51,932 bases of DNA from SYFY01 sp031385325 (GTDB lineage: Bacteria; Pseudomonadota; Gammaproteobacteria; Pseudomonadales; Azotimanducaceae): assembly GCA_031385325.1 (NCBI GenBank), contig JANNBJ010000184.1, positions 1 to 51,932 of the forward strand, given 5' to 3'. Of this stretch, positions 51,903 to 51,932 are shown in pieces; position 1 is the stretch's first letter; each line of letters opens with the position of its first letter. A model generated the notes under the pieces. It was not told where the DNA came from. It did not search any database and was given only the letters and a program-made list of their open reading frames with translations. The translations under genes were made by a program, and so were the position numbers.

Positions 51903-51932
51903 TGTGGTGTACGTGGAAGCGAGGCAGGGTCA

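Larger units (their letters stand above)
50662..51932 (+). mobile_element. IS3-family insertion sequence
   Basis: A 1271-bp element. The 28-bp terminal inverted repeats (50662-50689 and 51905-51932) match at about 24 positions, and begin TGACCCTGCCT and end ACGTACACCA; the tips read TGA and TCA. It contains orfA and orfB in overlapping frames with a slippery A-AAA-AAG (51003-51009) for a -1 frameshift. The window ends exactly at the right terminal repeat, so no target duplication can be checked. Confidence 0.9.

Overview
The window reads as about 52 kb of a moderately GC-rich (my estimate, upper 50s percent) Gammaproteobacterium-like chromosome. The reasons are a TtpC/DUF3450-type TonB energiser operon, a xanthomonadin/aryl-polyene-type pigment locus with a XanB2-like chorismatase, and lipid/aromatic catabolic genes typical of environmental gammaproteobacteria. 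The taxonomic call is inference. No rRNA or tRNA gene and no CRISPR array was recognised. The right edge coincides with the terminal inverted repeat of an IS3-family element and the left edge lies in a large palindrome, so the window may be a contig broken at repeats.

Layout. 1-5857: mixed minus-strand genes (DUF1353, DUF2147, an acyltransferase-3 membrane enzyme, an AraC regulator with a membrane N-terminus, a Rieske oxygenase alpha subunit). 6033-10550: a YbjN protein followed by a tight permease / glutamine-synthetase-like / iron alcohol dehydrogenase operon, best read as gamma-glutamyl-type ethanolamine or amino-alcohol catabolism. 10777-13234: an NMT1/THI5-like ABC importer. 13292-19249: a minus-strand TonB operon (DUF3450, periplasmic-domain MotA/TolQ/ExbB protein, ExbB, two ExbD, TonB, TPR), with a DUF1232 gene downstream. 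19542-21792: a membrane-anchored FAH-family protein, a RidA protein and an RraA-like protein. 22008-23243: an MFS exporter.

23254-33663 is the most interesting block. It holds a type II PKS-like aryl polyene pathway: two dehydratases, a thioesterase, a ketosynthase and chain-length-factor pair, an aryl-ACP ligase, an ACP, a LpxL-like acyltransferase, two flavin-dependent-halogenase-like proteins, and an FkbO/Hyg5/XanB2-family chorismatase that would make the hydroxybenzoate starter. The expected product is a hydroxybenzoate-primed, possibly halogenated, aryl polyene. A dedicated ketoreductase and a lipid-type exporter are not visible here.

33656-48612 is a catabolic region: a ketosteroid-dehydrogenase-like flavoprotein, an LLM flavin oxidoreductase, a SnoaL-like protein, an SDR, a TetR-headed seven-gene minus-strand operon (LysM-like small protein, small ORF, D-aminoacylase-like amidohydrolase, epoxide-hydrolase-like protein, FAD monooxygenase-like protein, class II aldolase), and divergently an enoyl-CoA hydratase with an acyl-CoA dehydrogenase, a PhyH dioxygenase and a hotdog protein. 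The substrate is unknown. 48672-51932 is a mobile or repeat-rich tail: a VapBC-type module with a palindromic operator, tandem and direct repeats, a truncated IS, and an intact IS3-family element with a -1 slippery site.

Beyond genes, two intergenic copies (28572 and 47491) of a roughly 140-nt element fold into five consecutive hairpins whose stems differ by compensatory changes while two GGA-bearing loops are kept. This looks like a dispersed structured RNA or repeat family. Looser relatives occur at 1-93 and about 24895-24940.
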